NCBI GenBank assembly: GCA_963932145.1
Contig: CAWVQA010000103.1
Location: 186,001 to 250,000 of the forward strand
Direction of reading: 5' to 3'
Length of the DNA stretch: 64,000 nucleotides
Source: Acanthosepion lycidas
Lineage: Eukaryota > Mollusca > Cephalopoda > Sepiida > Sepiidae
Shown here piece by piece: positions 42,301 through 55,557 of this stretch. Numbering within the stretch: the first letter of the stretch is position 1; each line of letters starts with the position of its first letter. Under the pieces are notes generated by a model that worked only from the letters and a program-made list of their open reading frames with translations, had not been told where the DNA came from and ran no database searches. Both the position numbers and the translations under genes were made by a program.

Positions 42301-45300
42301 GCCTATTATATGCACAATGAGTTGGAGAATCAGATAAACCCCACTTCCGGTAGCATAGCTGCAAGAGAAATGCCTTAAATTGCCGTTTGAAGCTTCAACT
42401 TTGGGTTCCCAGTTCACGTTATTTGGGTATCGAAAAAAAAAGTCGATTAAGATTTGTCATTTTCGGTAGTGATTTTATTAGCCTATTAGATGCACAATGA
42501 GTTGGAGAATCAGATAAACCCCACTTCCGGTAGCCTAGCTGCAAGTGAAAAGCCTTAAATTGCCGTTTGAAGCTTCAACTTTGGGTTCCCAGTTCACGTT
42601 ATTTGGGTATCGAAAAAAAAAGTCGATTAAGATTTGTCATTTTTGGTAGTGATTTTATTAGCCTATTCGATGCACAATGAGTTGGAGAATCAGATAAACC
42701 CGACTTCCGGTAGCCTAGCTGCAAGAGAAATGCCTTAAATAGCCGTTTGAAGCTTCAACTTTGGGTTCCCAGTTCACGTTATTTGGGTATCGAAAAAAAA
42801 AAGTCGATTAAGATTTGACATTTTTGGTAGTGATTTTATTAGCCTATTAGATGCACAATGAGTTGGAGAATAAGATAAACTCCACTTCCGGTAGCCTAGC
42901 TGCAAGAGAAATGCCTTAAATTGCCGTTTGAAGCTTCAACTTTGGCTTCCCAGTTCACGTTATTTGGGTATCGAAAAAAAATTCGATTAAGATTTGTCAT
43001 TTTTGGTAGTGATTTTATTAGCTTATTAGATGCACAATGAGTTGGAGAATCAGATAAACCCCACTTCCGGTAGCCTAGCTGCAAGAGAAATTCCTCAAAT
43101 TCCCGTTTGAAGCTTCAACTTTTGGTTCCCAGTTCACGTTATTTGGGTATCGAAAAAAAAAGTCGTTTAAGATTTGTCATTTTTGGTAGTGATTTTATTA
43201 GCCTATTAGATGCACAATGAGTTGGAGAATCTGATAAACCCCACTTCCGGTAGTCTAGCTGCAAGAGAAATGCCTTAAATTGCCGTTTGAAGCTTCAACT
43301 TTGGGTTCCCAGTTCACGTTATTTGGGTATCGAAAAAAAAAGTCGTTTAAGATTTGTCATTTTTGGTAGTGATTTTATTAGCCTATTAGATGCACAATGA
43401 GTTGGAGAATCTGATAAACCCCACTTCCGGTAGTCTAGCTGCAAGTGAAATGCCTTAAATTGCCGTTTGAAGCTTCAACTTTGGGTTCCCAGTTCACGTT
43501 ATTTGGGTATCGAAAAAAAAAGTCGTTTAAGATTTGTCATTTTTGGTAGTGATTTCATTAGCCTAGTAGATGCACAATGAGTTGGAGAATCTGATAAACC
43601 CCACTTCCGGTAGTCTAGCTGCAAGAGAAATGCCTTAAATTGCCGTTTGAAGCTTCAACTTTGGGTACCCAGTTCACGTTATTTGGGTATCGAAAAAAAA
43701 AGTCGTTTAAGATTTGTCATTTTTGGTAGTGATTTTATTAGCCTATTAGATGCACAATGAGTTGGAGAATCAGATAAACCCCACTTCCGGTAGTCTAGCT
43801 GCAAGAGAAATGCCTTAAATTGCCGTTTGAAGCTTCAACTTTGGGTTCCCAGTTCACGTTATTTGGGTATCGAAAAAAAAAGTCGTTTAATATTTGTCAT
43901 TTTTGGTAGTGATTTTATTAGCCTATTAGATGCACAATGAGTTGGAGAATCTGATAAACCCCACTTCCGGTAGCCTAGCTGCTAGAGAAATGCCTTAAAT
44001 TGCCGTTTGAAGCTTCAACTTTGGGTTCCCAGTTCACGTTATTTGGGTATCGTAAAAAAAAGTCGATTAAGATTTGTCATTTTTGGTAGTGATTTTATTA
44101 TCCTATTAGATGCACAATGAGTTGGAGAATCTGATAAACCCCACTTCCGGTAGCCTAGCTGCAAGCGAAATGCCTTAAATTGCCGTTTGAAGCTTCAACT
44201 TTGGGTTCCCAGTTCACGTTATTTGGGTATCGTAAAAAAAAGTCGATTAAGATTTGTCATTTTTGGTAGTGATTTTATTAGCCTATTAGATGCACAATGA
44301 GTTGGAGAATCAGATAAACCCCACTTCCGGTAGCCTAGCTGCAAGAGAAATGCCTTAAATTGCCGTTTGAAGCTTCAACTTTGGGTTCCCAGTTCACATT
44401 ATTTGGGTATCGTAAAAAAAAGTCGATTAAGATTTGTCATTTTTGGTAGTGATTTTATTAGCCTATTAGATGCACAATGAGTTGGAGAATCAGATAAACC
44501 CCACTTCCGGTAGCCTAGCTGCAAGAGAAATGCCTTAAATTGCCGTTTGAAGCTTCAACTTTGGGTTCCCAGTTCACGTTATTTGGGTATCGAAAAAAAA
44601 AGTCGATTAAGATTTGTTATCTTTGGTAGTGATTTTATTAGCCTATTAGATGCACAATGAGTTGGAGAATCTGATAAACCCCACTTCCGGTAGCCTAGCT
44701 GCAAGGGAAATGCCTTAAATTGCCGTTTGAAGCTTCAACTTTGGGTTCCCAGTTCACGTTATTTGGGTATCGAAAAAAAAAGGCGATTAAGATTTGTCAT
44801 TTTTGGTAGTGATTTTATTAGCCTATTAGATGCACAATGAGTTGGAGAATCTGATAAAACACACTTCCGGTAGTCTAGCTGCAAGAGAAATGCCTTAAAT
44901 TGCCGTTTGAAGCTTCAAATTTGGGTTCCCAGTTCACGTCATTTGGGTATCGAAAAAAAAAATCGATTAAGATTTGTCATTTTTGGTAGTGATTTTATTA
45001 GCCTATTAGATGCACAATGAGTTGGAGAATCAGATAAACCCCACTTCCGGTAGCCTAGCTGCAAGAGAAACGCCTTAAATTGCCGTTTGAAGCTTCAACT
45101 TTGGGTTCCCAGTTCACGTTATTTGGGTATCGAAAAAAAAGTCGATTAAGATTTGTCATTTTTGAAAGTGATTTTATTAGCCTATTAGATGCACAATGAG
45201 TTGGAGAATCAGATAAACCCCACTTCCGGTAGCCTAGCTGCAAGTGAAATGCCTTAAATTGCCGTTTGAAGCTTCAACTTTGGGGTCCCAGTTCACGTTA

Positions 45301-48300
45301 TTTGGGTATCGAAAAAAAAAGTCGATTAAGATTTGTCATTTTTGGTAGTGATTTTATTAGCCTATTAGATGCACAATGAGTTGGAGAATCTCATAAACCC
45401 CACTTCCGGTAGTCTAGCTGCAAGAAAAATGCCTTAAATTGCCGTTTGAAGCTTCAACTTTGGGTTCCCAGTTCACGTTATTTTGGTATCGAAAAAAAAA
45501 GTCGATTAAGATTTGTCATTTTTGGTAGTGATTTTATTAGCCTATTAGATGCACAATGAGTTGGAGAATCAGATAAACCCCACTTCCGGTAGTCTAGCTG
45601 CAAGAGAAATGCCTTAAATTGCCGTTTGAAGCTTCAACTTTGGGTTCCCAGTTCACGTTATTTGGGTATCGAAAAAAAAAGTCGATTAAGATTTGTCATT
45701 TTTGGTAGTGATTTTATTAGCCTATTAGATGCACAATGAGTTGGAGAATCAGATAAACCCCACTTCCGGTAGCCTAGCTGCAAGAGAAATGCCTTATATT
45801 GCCGTTTGAAGCTTCAACTTTGGGTTCCCAGTTCACGTTATTTGGGTATCGAAAAAAAAAGTCGATTAAGATTTGTCATTTTTGGTAGTGATTTTATTAG
45901 CCTATTAGATGCACAATGAGTTGGAGAATCTGATAAACCCCACTTCCGGTAGCCTAGCTGCAAGGGAAATGCCTTAAATTGCCGTTTGAAGCTTCATTTT
46001 TGGGTTCTCAGTTCACGTTATTTGGGTATCGAAAAAAAAAGTCGATTAAGATTTGTCATTTTTGGTAGTGATTTTATTAGCCTATTAGATGCACAATGAG
46101 TTGGAGAATCTGATAAACCCCACTTCCGGTAGCCTAGCTGCAAGAGAAATACCTTAAATTGCCGTTTGAAGCTTCAACTTTGGGTTCCCAGTTCACGTTA
46201 TTTGGGTATCGTAAAAAAAAGTCGATTAATATTTGTCATTTTTGGTAGTGATTTTATTAGCCTATTAGATGCACAATGAGTTGGAGAATCTGATAAACCC
46301 CACTTCGGGTAGGCTAGCTGCAAGTGAAATGCCTTAAATTGCCGTTTGAAGCTTCAACTTTGGGTTCCCAGTTCACGTTATTTGGGTATCTTAAAAAAAA
46401 GTCGATTAAGATTTGTCATTTTTGGTAGTGATTTTATTAGCCTATTAGATGCACAATGAGTTGGAGAATCAGATAAACCCCACTTCTGGTAGCCTAGCTG
46501 CAAGAGAAATGCCTTAAATTGCCGTTTGAAGCTTCAACTTTGGGTTCCCAGTTCACGTTATTTGGGTATAGAAAAAAAAAGTCGATTAAGATTTGTCATT
46601 TTTGGTAGTGATTTTATTAGCCTATTAGATGCACAATGAGTTGGAGAATCAGATAAACCCCACTTCCGGTAGTCTAGCTGCACGAGAAATGCCTTAAATT
46701 GCCGTTTGAAGCTTCAACTTTGGGTTCCCAGTTCACGTTATTTGGGTAACGTAAAAAAAAGTCGATTAAGATTTGTCATTTTTGGTAGTGATTTTATTAG
46801 CCTATTAGATGCACAATGAGTTGGAGCATCTGATAAACCCCACTTCCGGTAGCCTAGCTGCAAGAGAAATGCCTTAAATTGCCGTTTGAAGCTTCAACTT
46901 TGGGTTCCCAGTTCACGTTATTTGGGTATCGAAAAAAAAAGTCGATTAAGATTTGTCATTTTTGGTAGTGATTTTATTCGCCTATTAGATGCACAATGAG
47001 TTGGAGAATCAGATAAACCCCACTTCCGGCAGTCTAGCTGCAAGAGAAATGCCTTAAATTGCCGTTTGAAGCTTCAACTTTGGGTTCCCAGTTCACGTTA
47101 TTTGGGTATCGTAAAAAAAAGTCGATTAAGATTTGTCATTTTTGGTAGTGATTTTATTAGCCTATTAGATGCACAATGAGTTGGAGAATCTGGTAAACCC
47201 CACTTCCGGTAGCCTAGCTGCAAGGTAAATGCCTTAAATTGCCGTTTGAATCTTCAACTTTGGGTTCCCAGTTCACGTTATTTGGGTATCGTAAAAAATA
47301 GTCGATTAAGATTTGTCATTTTTGGTAGTGATTTTATTAGCCTATTAGATGCACAATGAGTTGGAGAATCAGATAAACCCCACTTCCGGTAGCATAGCTG
47401 CAAGAGAAATGCCTTATATTGCCGTTTGAAGCTTCTACTTTGTGTTCCCAGTTCACGATATTTGGGTATCGAAAAAAAAAGTCGATTAAGATTTGTCATT
47501 TTTGGTAGTGATTTTATTAGCCTATTAGATGCACAATGAGTTGGAGAATCTGATAAACCCCACTTCCGGTAGTCTAGCTGCAAGAGAAATGCCTTAAATT
47601 GCCGTTTGAAGCTTCAACTTTGGGTTCCCAGTTCACGTTATTTGGGTATCGAAAAAAAAAGTCGATTAAGATTTGTCATTTTTGGTAGTGATTTTATTAG
47701 CCTATTAGATGCACAATGAGTTGGAGAATCAGATAAACCCCACTTCCGGTAGCCTAGCTGCAAGAGAAATGCCTTAAATTGCCGTTTGAAGCTTCAACTT
47801 TGGGTTCCCAGTTCACGTTATTTGGTTATCGAAAAAAAAAGTCGATTAAGATTTGTCATTTTTGGTAGTGATTTTATTAGCCTATTAGATGCACAATGAG
47901 TTGGAGAATCAGATAAACCCCACTTCCGGTAGTCTAGCTGCAAGAGAAATGCTTTAAATTGCCGTTTGAAGCTTCAACTTTGGCTTCCCAGTTCACGTTA
48001 TTTGGGTATCGTAAAAAAAAGTCGATTAAGATTTGTCATTTTTGGTAGTGATTTTATTAGCCTATTAGATGCACAATGATTTGGAGAATCAGATAAACCC
48101 CACTTCCGGTAGTCTAGCTGCAAGAGAAATGCCTTAAATTGCCGTTTGAAGCTTCAACTTTGGGTTCCCAGTTCACGCTATTTGGGTATCGAAAAAAAAA
48201 GTCGATTAAGATTTGTCATTTTTGGTAGTGATTTTATTAGCCTATTAGATGCACAATGAGTTGGAGAATCTGATAAACCCCACTTCCGGTAGCCTAGCTG

Positions 48301-51300
48301 CAAGAGAAATGCCTAAATTGCCGTTTGAAGCTTCAACTTTGGGTTCCCAGTTCACGTTATTTGGGTATCGAAAAAAAAAGTCGATTAAGATTTGTCATTT
48401 TTGGTAGTGATTTTATTAGCCTATTAGATGCACAATGAGTTGGAGAATCTGATAAACCCCACTTCCGGTAGCCTAGCTGCAAGGGAAATGCCTTAAATTG
48501 CCGTTTGAAGCTTCAACTTTGGGTTCCCAGTTCACGTTATTTGGGTATCGAAAAAAAAAGTCGATTAAGATTTGTCATTTTTGGTTGTGATTTTATTAGC
48601 CTATTAGATGCACAATGAGTTGGAGAAATGCCTTAAATTGCCGTTTGAAGCTTCAACTTTGGGTTCCCAGTTCACGTTATTTGGGCATCGTAAAAAAAAG
48701 TCGATTAAGATTTGTCATTTTTGGTAGTGATTTTATTAGCCTATTAGATGCACAATGAGTTGGAGAATCTGATAAACCCCACTTCCGGTAGCCTAGCTGC
48801 AAGAGAAATGCCTTAAATTGCCGTTTGAAGCCTCAACTTTGGGTTCCCAGTTCACGCTATTTGGGTATCGTAAAAAAAAGTCGATTAAGATTTGTCATCT
48901 TTGGTAGTGATTTTATTAGCCTATTAGATGCACAATGAGTTGGAGAATCAGATAAACCCCACTTCCGGTAGTCTAGCTGCAAGGGAAATGCCTTAAATTG
49001 CCGTTTGAAGCTTCAACTTTGCGTTCCCAGTTGACGTTATTTGGGTATCGACAAAAAAAGTCGATTAAGATTTGTCATTTTTGGTAGTGATTTTATTAGC
49101 CTATTAGATGCACAATGAGTTGGAGAATCTGATAAACCCCACTTCCGGTAGTCTAGCTGCAAGAGAAATGCCTTAAATTGCCGTTTGAAGCTTCAACTTT
49201 GGGTTCCCAGTTCACGTTATTTGGGTATCGAAAAAAAAAGTCGATTAAGATTTGACATTTTTGGTAGTGATTTTATTAGCCTATTAGATGCACAATGAGT
49301 TGGAGAATCTGATAAACCCCACTTCCGGTAGCCTAGCTGCAAGGGAAATGCCTTAAATTGCCGTTTGAAGCTTCAACTTTGGGTTCCCAGTTCACGTTAA
49401 TTGGGTATCGAAAAAAAAAGTCGATTAAGATTTGACATTTTTGGTAGTGATTTTATTAGCCTATTAGATGCACAATGAGTTGGAGAATCTGATAAACCCC
49501 ACTTCCGGTAGCCTAGCTGCAAGAGAAATGCCTTAAATTGCCGTTTGAAGCTTCAACTTTGGGTTCCCAGTTCACGTTATTTGGGTATCGAAAAAAAAAG
49601 TCGATTAAGATTTGTCATTTTTGGTAGTGATTTTATTAGCCTATTAGATGCACAATGAGTTGGAGAATCTGATAAACCCCACTTCCGGTAGCCTAGCTGC
49701 AAGGGAAATGCCTTAAATTGCCGTTTGAAGCTTCAACTTTGGGTTCCCAGTTCACGTTATTTGGGTATCGAAAAAAAACGTCGATTAAGATTTGTAATTT
49801 TTGGTAGTGATTTTATTAGCCTATTAGATGCACAATGAGTTGGAGAATCTGATAAACCCCACTTCCGGTAGTCTAGCTGCAAGAGAAATGCCTTAAATTG
49901 CCGTTTGAAGCTTCAACTTTGGGTTCCCAGTTCACGTTATTTGGGTATCGTAAAAAAAAGTCGATTAAGATTTGTCATTTTTGGTAGTGATTTTATTAGC
50001 CTATCAGATGCAGAATGAGTTGGAGAATCTGATAAACCCCACTTCCGGTAGCCTAGCTGCAAGGGAAATGCCTTAAATTGCCGTTTGAAGCTTCAACTTT
50101 GGGTTCCCAGTTCACGTTATTTGGGTATCGAAAAAGAAAGTCGATTAAGATTTGTCATTTTTGGTAGTGATTTTATTAGCCTATTAGATGCACAATGAGT
50201 TGGAGAATCTGATAAACCCCACTTCCGGTAGCCTAGCTGCAAGAGAAATGCCTTAAATTGCCGTTTGAAGCTTCAACTTTGGGTTCCCAGTTCACGTTAT
50301 TTGGGTATCGTAAAAAAAAGTCGATTAAGATTTCTCATATTTGGTAGTGATTTTATTAGCCTATTAGATGCACAATGAGTTGGAGAATCAGATAAACCCC
50401 ACTTCCGGTAGCCTAGCTGCAAGAGAAATGCCTTAAATTGCCGTTTGAAGCTTCAACTTTGGGTTCCCAGTTCACGTTATTTGGGTATCGAAAAAAAAAG
50501 TCGATTAAGATTTGTCATTTTTGGTAGTGATTTTATTAGCCTATTAGATGCACAATGAGTTGGAGAATCAGATAAACCGCACTTCCGGTAGACTAGCTGC
50601 AAGAGAAATGCCTTAAATTGCCGTTTGAAGCTTCAACTTTGGGTTCCCAGTTCACGTTATTTGGGTATCGTAAAAAAAAGTCGATTAAGATTTGTCATTT
50701 TTGGTAGTGATTTTATTAGCCTATTAGATGCACAATGAGTTGGAGAATCTGATAAACCCCACTTCCGGTAGTCTAGCTGCAAGTGAAATGCCTTAAATTG
50801 CCGTTTGAAGCTTCAACTTTGGGTTCCCAGTTCACGTTATTTGGGTATCGAAAAAAAAAGTCGTTTAAGATTTGTCATTTTTGGTAGTGATTTTATTAGC
50901 CTATTAGATGCACAATGAGTTGGAGAATCTGATAAACCCCACTTCCGGTAGTCTAGCTGCAAGAGAAATGCCTTAAATTGCCGTTTGAAGCTTCAACTTT
51001 GGGTACCCAGTTCACGTTATTTGGGTATCGAAAAAAAAAGTCGTTTAAGATTTGTTATTTTTGGTAGTGATTTTATTAGCCTATTCGATGCACAATGAGT
51101 TGGAGAATCAGATAAACCCCACTTCCGGTAGCCTAGCTGCAAGAGAAATGCCTTAAATTGCCGTTTGAAGCTTCAACTTTGGGTTCCCAGTTCACGTTAT
51201 TTGGGTATCGTAAAAAAAAGTCGATTAAGATTTGTCATTTTTGGTAGTGATTTTATTAGCCTATTAGATGCACAATGAGTTGGAGAATCTGATAAACCCC

Positions 51301-53559
51301 ACTTCCGGTAGTCTAGCTGCAAGAGAAATGCCTTAAATTGCCGTTTGAAGCTTCAACTTTGGGTACCCAGTTCAGGTTATTTGGGTATCGAAAAAAAAAG
51401 TCGTTTAAGATTTGTTATTTTTGGTAGTGATTTTATTAGCCTATTAGATGCACAATGAGTTGGAGAATCAGATAAACCCCACTTCCGGTAGTCTAGCTGC
51501 AAGAGAAATGCCTTAAATTGCCGTTTGAAGCTTCAACTTTGGGTTCCCAGTTCACGTTATTTGGGTATCGAAAAAAAAAGTCGTTTAAGATTTGTCATTT
51601 TTGGTAGTGATTTTATTAGCCTATTAGATGCACAATGAGTTGGAGAATCAGATAAACCCCACTTCCGGTAGTCTAGCTGCAAGAGAAATGCCTTAAATTG
51701 CCGTTTGTAGCTTCAACTTTGGGTTCCCAGTTCACGTTATTTGGGTATCGAAAAAAAAAGTCGTTTAAGATTTGTCATTTTTGGTAGTGATTTTATTAGC
51801 CTATTAGATGCACAATGAGTTGGAGAATCTGATAAACCCCACTTCCGGTAGTCTAGCTGCAAGAGAAATGCCTTAAATTGCCGTTTGAAGCTTCAACTTT
51901 GGGTTCCCAGTTCACGTTATTTGGGTATCGTAAAAAAAAGTCTATTAAGATTTGTCATTTTTGGTAGTGATTTTATTAGCCTATTAGATGCACAATGAGT
52001 TGGAGAATCTGATAAACCCCACTTCCGGTAGCCTAGCTGCTAGAGAAATGCCTTAAATTGCCGTTTGAAGCTTCAACTTTGGGTTCCCAGTTCACGTTAT
52101 TTGGGTATCGTAAAAAAAAGTCGATTAAAATTTGTCATTTTTGGTAGTGATTTTATTAGCCTATTAGATGCACAATGAGTTGGAGAATCTGATAAACCCC
52201 ACTTCCGGTAGTCTAGCTGCAAGAGAAATGCCTTATATTGCCGTTTGAAGCTTCAACTTTGGGTTCCCAGTTCACGTTATTTGGGTATCGAAAAAAAAAG
52301 TCGTTTAAGATTTGTCATTTTTGGTAGTGATTTTATTAGCCTATTAGATGCACAATGAGTTGGAGAATCAGATAAACCCCACTTCCGGTAGTCTAGCTGC
52401 AAGGGAAATGCCTTAAATTGCCGTTTGTAGCTTCAACTTCGCGTTCCCAGTTCACGTTATTTGGGTATCGAAAAAAAAAGTCGTTTAAGATTTGTCATTT
52501 TTGGTAGTGATTTTATTAGCCTATTATATGCACAATGAGTTGGAGAATCAGATAAACCCCACTTCCGGTAGCCTAGCTGCAAGAGAAATGCCTTAAATTG
52601 CCGTTTGAAGCTTCAACTTTGGGTTCCCAGTTCACGTTATTTGGGTATCGAAAAAAAAAGTCGATTAAGATTTGTCATCTTTGGTAGTGATTTTATTAGC
52701 CTATTAGATGCACAATGAGTTGGAGAATCTGATAAACCCCACTTCCGGTAGCCTAGCTGCAAGGGAAATGCCTTAAATTGCCGTTTGAAGCTTCAACTTT
52801 GGGTTCCCAGTTCACGTTATTAGGGTATCGAAAAAAAAAGTCGATTAAGATTTGTCATTTTTGGTAGTGATTTTATTAGCCTATTAGATGCACAATGAGT
52901 TGGAGAATCTGATAAACCACACTTCCGGTAGCCTAGCTGCAAGGGAAATGCCTTAAATTGCCGTTTGAAGCTTCATTTTTGGGTTCCCAGTTCATGTTAT
53001 TTGGGTATCGAAAAAAAAAGTCGATTAAGATTTGTCATTTTTGGTAGTGATTTTATTAGCCTATTAGATGCACAATGAGTTGGAGAATCTGATAAACCCC
53101 ACTTCCGGTAGTCTAGCTGCAAGAGAAATGCCTTAAATTGCCGTTTGAAGCTTCAACTTTGGGTTCCCAGTTCACGTTATTTGGGTATCGAAAAAAAAAG
53201 TCGATTAAGATTTGTCATTTTTGGTAGTGATTTTATTCGCCTATTAGATGCACAATGAGTTGGAGAATCTGATAAACCCCACTTCCGGTAGCCTAGCTGC
53301 AATGAAATGCCTTAAATTGCCGTTTGAAGCTTCAACTTTGGGTTCCCAGTTCACGTTATTTGGGTATCGTAAAAAAAAGTCGATTAATATTTGTCATTTT
53401 TGGTAGTGATTTTATTAGCCTATTAGATGCACAATGAGTTAGAGAATCTGATAAACCCCACTTCCGTTAGTCTAGCTGCAAGAGAAATGCCTTAAATTGC
53501 CGTTTGAAGCTTCAACTTTGGGTTCCCCTTTCACGTTATTTGGGTATCGAAAAAAAAAG

Positions 53560-55020
53560 TCGTTTAAGATTTGTCATTTTTGGTAGTGATTTTATTAGCC
53601 TATTCGATGCACAATGAGTTGGAGAATCTGATAAACCCCACTTCCGGTAGTCTAGCTGCAAGAGAAGTGCCTTAAATTGCCGTTTGAAGCTTCAACTTTG
53701 GGTTCCCAGTTCACGTTATTTGGGTATCGAAAAAAAAAGTCGTTTAAGATTTGTCATTTTTGGTAGTGATTTTATTAGCCTATTCGATGCACAATGAGTT
53801 GGAGAATCTGATAAACCCCACTTCCGGTAGTCTAGCTGCAAGAGAAATGCCTTAAATTGCCGTTTGAAGCTTCAACTTTGGGTTCCCAGTTCACGTTATT
53901 TGGGTATCGAAAAAAAAAGTCGTTTAAGATTTGTCATTTTTGGTAGTGATTTTATTAGCCTATTCGATGCACAATGAGTTGGAGAATCTGATAAACCCCA
54001 CTTCCGGTAGTCTAGCTGCAAGTGAAGTGCCTTAAATTGCCGTTTGAAGCTTCAACTTTGGTTTCCCAGTTCACGTTATTTGGGTATCGACAAAAAAAGT
54101 CGTTTAAGATTTGTCATTTTTGGTAGTGATTTTATTAGCCTATTCGATGCACAATGAGTTGGAGAATCTGATAAACCCCACTTCCGGTAGTCTAGCTGCA
54201 AGAGAAGTGCCTTAAATTGCCGTTTGAAGCTTCAACTTTGGGTTCTCAGTTCACGTTATTTGGGTATTGAAAAAAAAAGTCGTTTAAGATTTGTCATTTT
54301 TGGTAGTGATTTTATTAGCCTATTCGATGCACAATGAGTTGGAGAATCTGATAAACCCCACTTCCGGTAGTCTAGCTGCAAGAGAAGTGCCTTAAATTGC
54401 CGTTTGAAGCTTCAACTTTGGGTTCCCAGTTCACGTTATTTGGGTATTGAAAAAAAAAGTCGTTTAAGATTTGTCATTTTTGGTAGTGATTTTATTAGCC
54501 TATTCGATGCACAATGAGTTGGAGAATCTGATAAACCCCACTTCCGGTAGTCTAGCTGCAAGAGAAGTGCCTTAAATTGCCGTTTGAAGCTTCAACTTTG
54601 GGTTCCCAGTTCACGTTATTTGGGTATCGAAAAAAAAAGTCGTTTAAGATTTGTCATTTTTGGTAGTGATTTTATTAGCCTATTCGATGCACAATGAGTT
54701 GGAGAATCTGATAAACCCCACTTCCGGTAGTCTAGCTGCAAGAGAAGGGCCTTAAATTGCCGTTTGAAGCTTCAACTTTGGGTTCCCAGTTCACGTTATT
54801 TGGGTATCGAAAAAAAAAGTCGTTTAAGATTTGTCATTTTTGGTAGTGATTTTATTAGCCTATTCGATGCACAATGAGTTGGAGAATCTGATAAACCCCA
54901 CTTCCGGTAGTCTAGCTGCAAGAGAAATGCCTTAAATTGCCGTTTGAAGCTTCAACTTTGGGTTCCCAGTTCACGTTATTTGGGTATCGAAAAAAAAAGT
55001 CGTTTAAGATTTGTCATTTT
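53560..55020. repeat. Homogenised sub-array of eight TATTCGATGC monomers
   Basis: Eight consecutive monomers, from about 53601 to 54870, carry TATTCGATGC in place of TATTAGATGC. All also carry GTCGTTTAAG in place of GTCGATTAAG, and most carry AGAGAAGTGCC in place of AGAGAAATGCC. Elsewhere in the array TATTCGATGC occurs only singly (about 42665 and 51085). This is a local burst of one monomer type. Confidence 0.93.
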
Positions 55021-55557
55021 TGGTAGTGATTTTATTAGCCTATTAGATGCCCAATGAGTTGGAGAATCTGATAAACACCACTTCCGGTAGTCTAGCTGCA
55101 AGAGAAATGCCTTAAATTGCCGTTTGAAGCTTCAACTTTGGGTTCCCAGTTCACGTTATTTGGGTATCGTAAAAAAAAGTCGGTTAAGATTTGTCATTTT
55201 TGGTAGTGATTTTATTAGCCTATTAGATGCACAATGAGTTGGAGAATCTGATAAACCCCACTTCCGGTAGTCTAGCTGCAATGAAATGCCTTAAATTGCC
55301 GTTTGAAGCTTCAACTTTGGGTTCCCAGTTCACGTTATTTGGGTATCGTAAAAAAAAGTCGATTAATATTTGTCATTTTTGGTAGTGATTTTATTAGCCT
55401 ATTAGATGCACAATGAGTTGGAGAATCTGATAAACTCCACTTCCGGTAGCCTAGCTGCAAGAGAAATGCCTTAAATTGCCGTTTGAAGCTTCAACTTTGG
55501 GTTCCCAGTTCACGTTATTTGGGTATCGAAAAAAAAAGTCGATTAAGATTTGTCATT

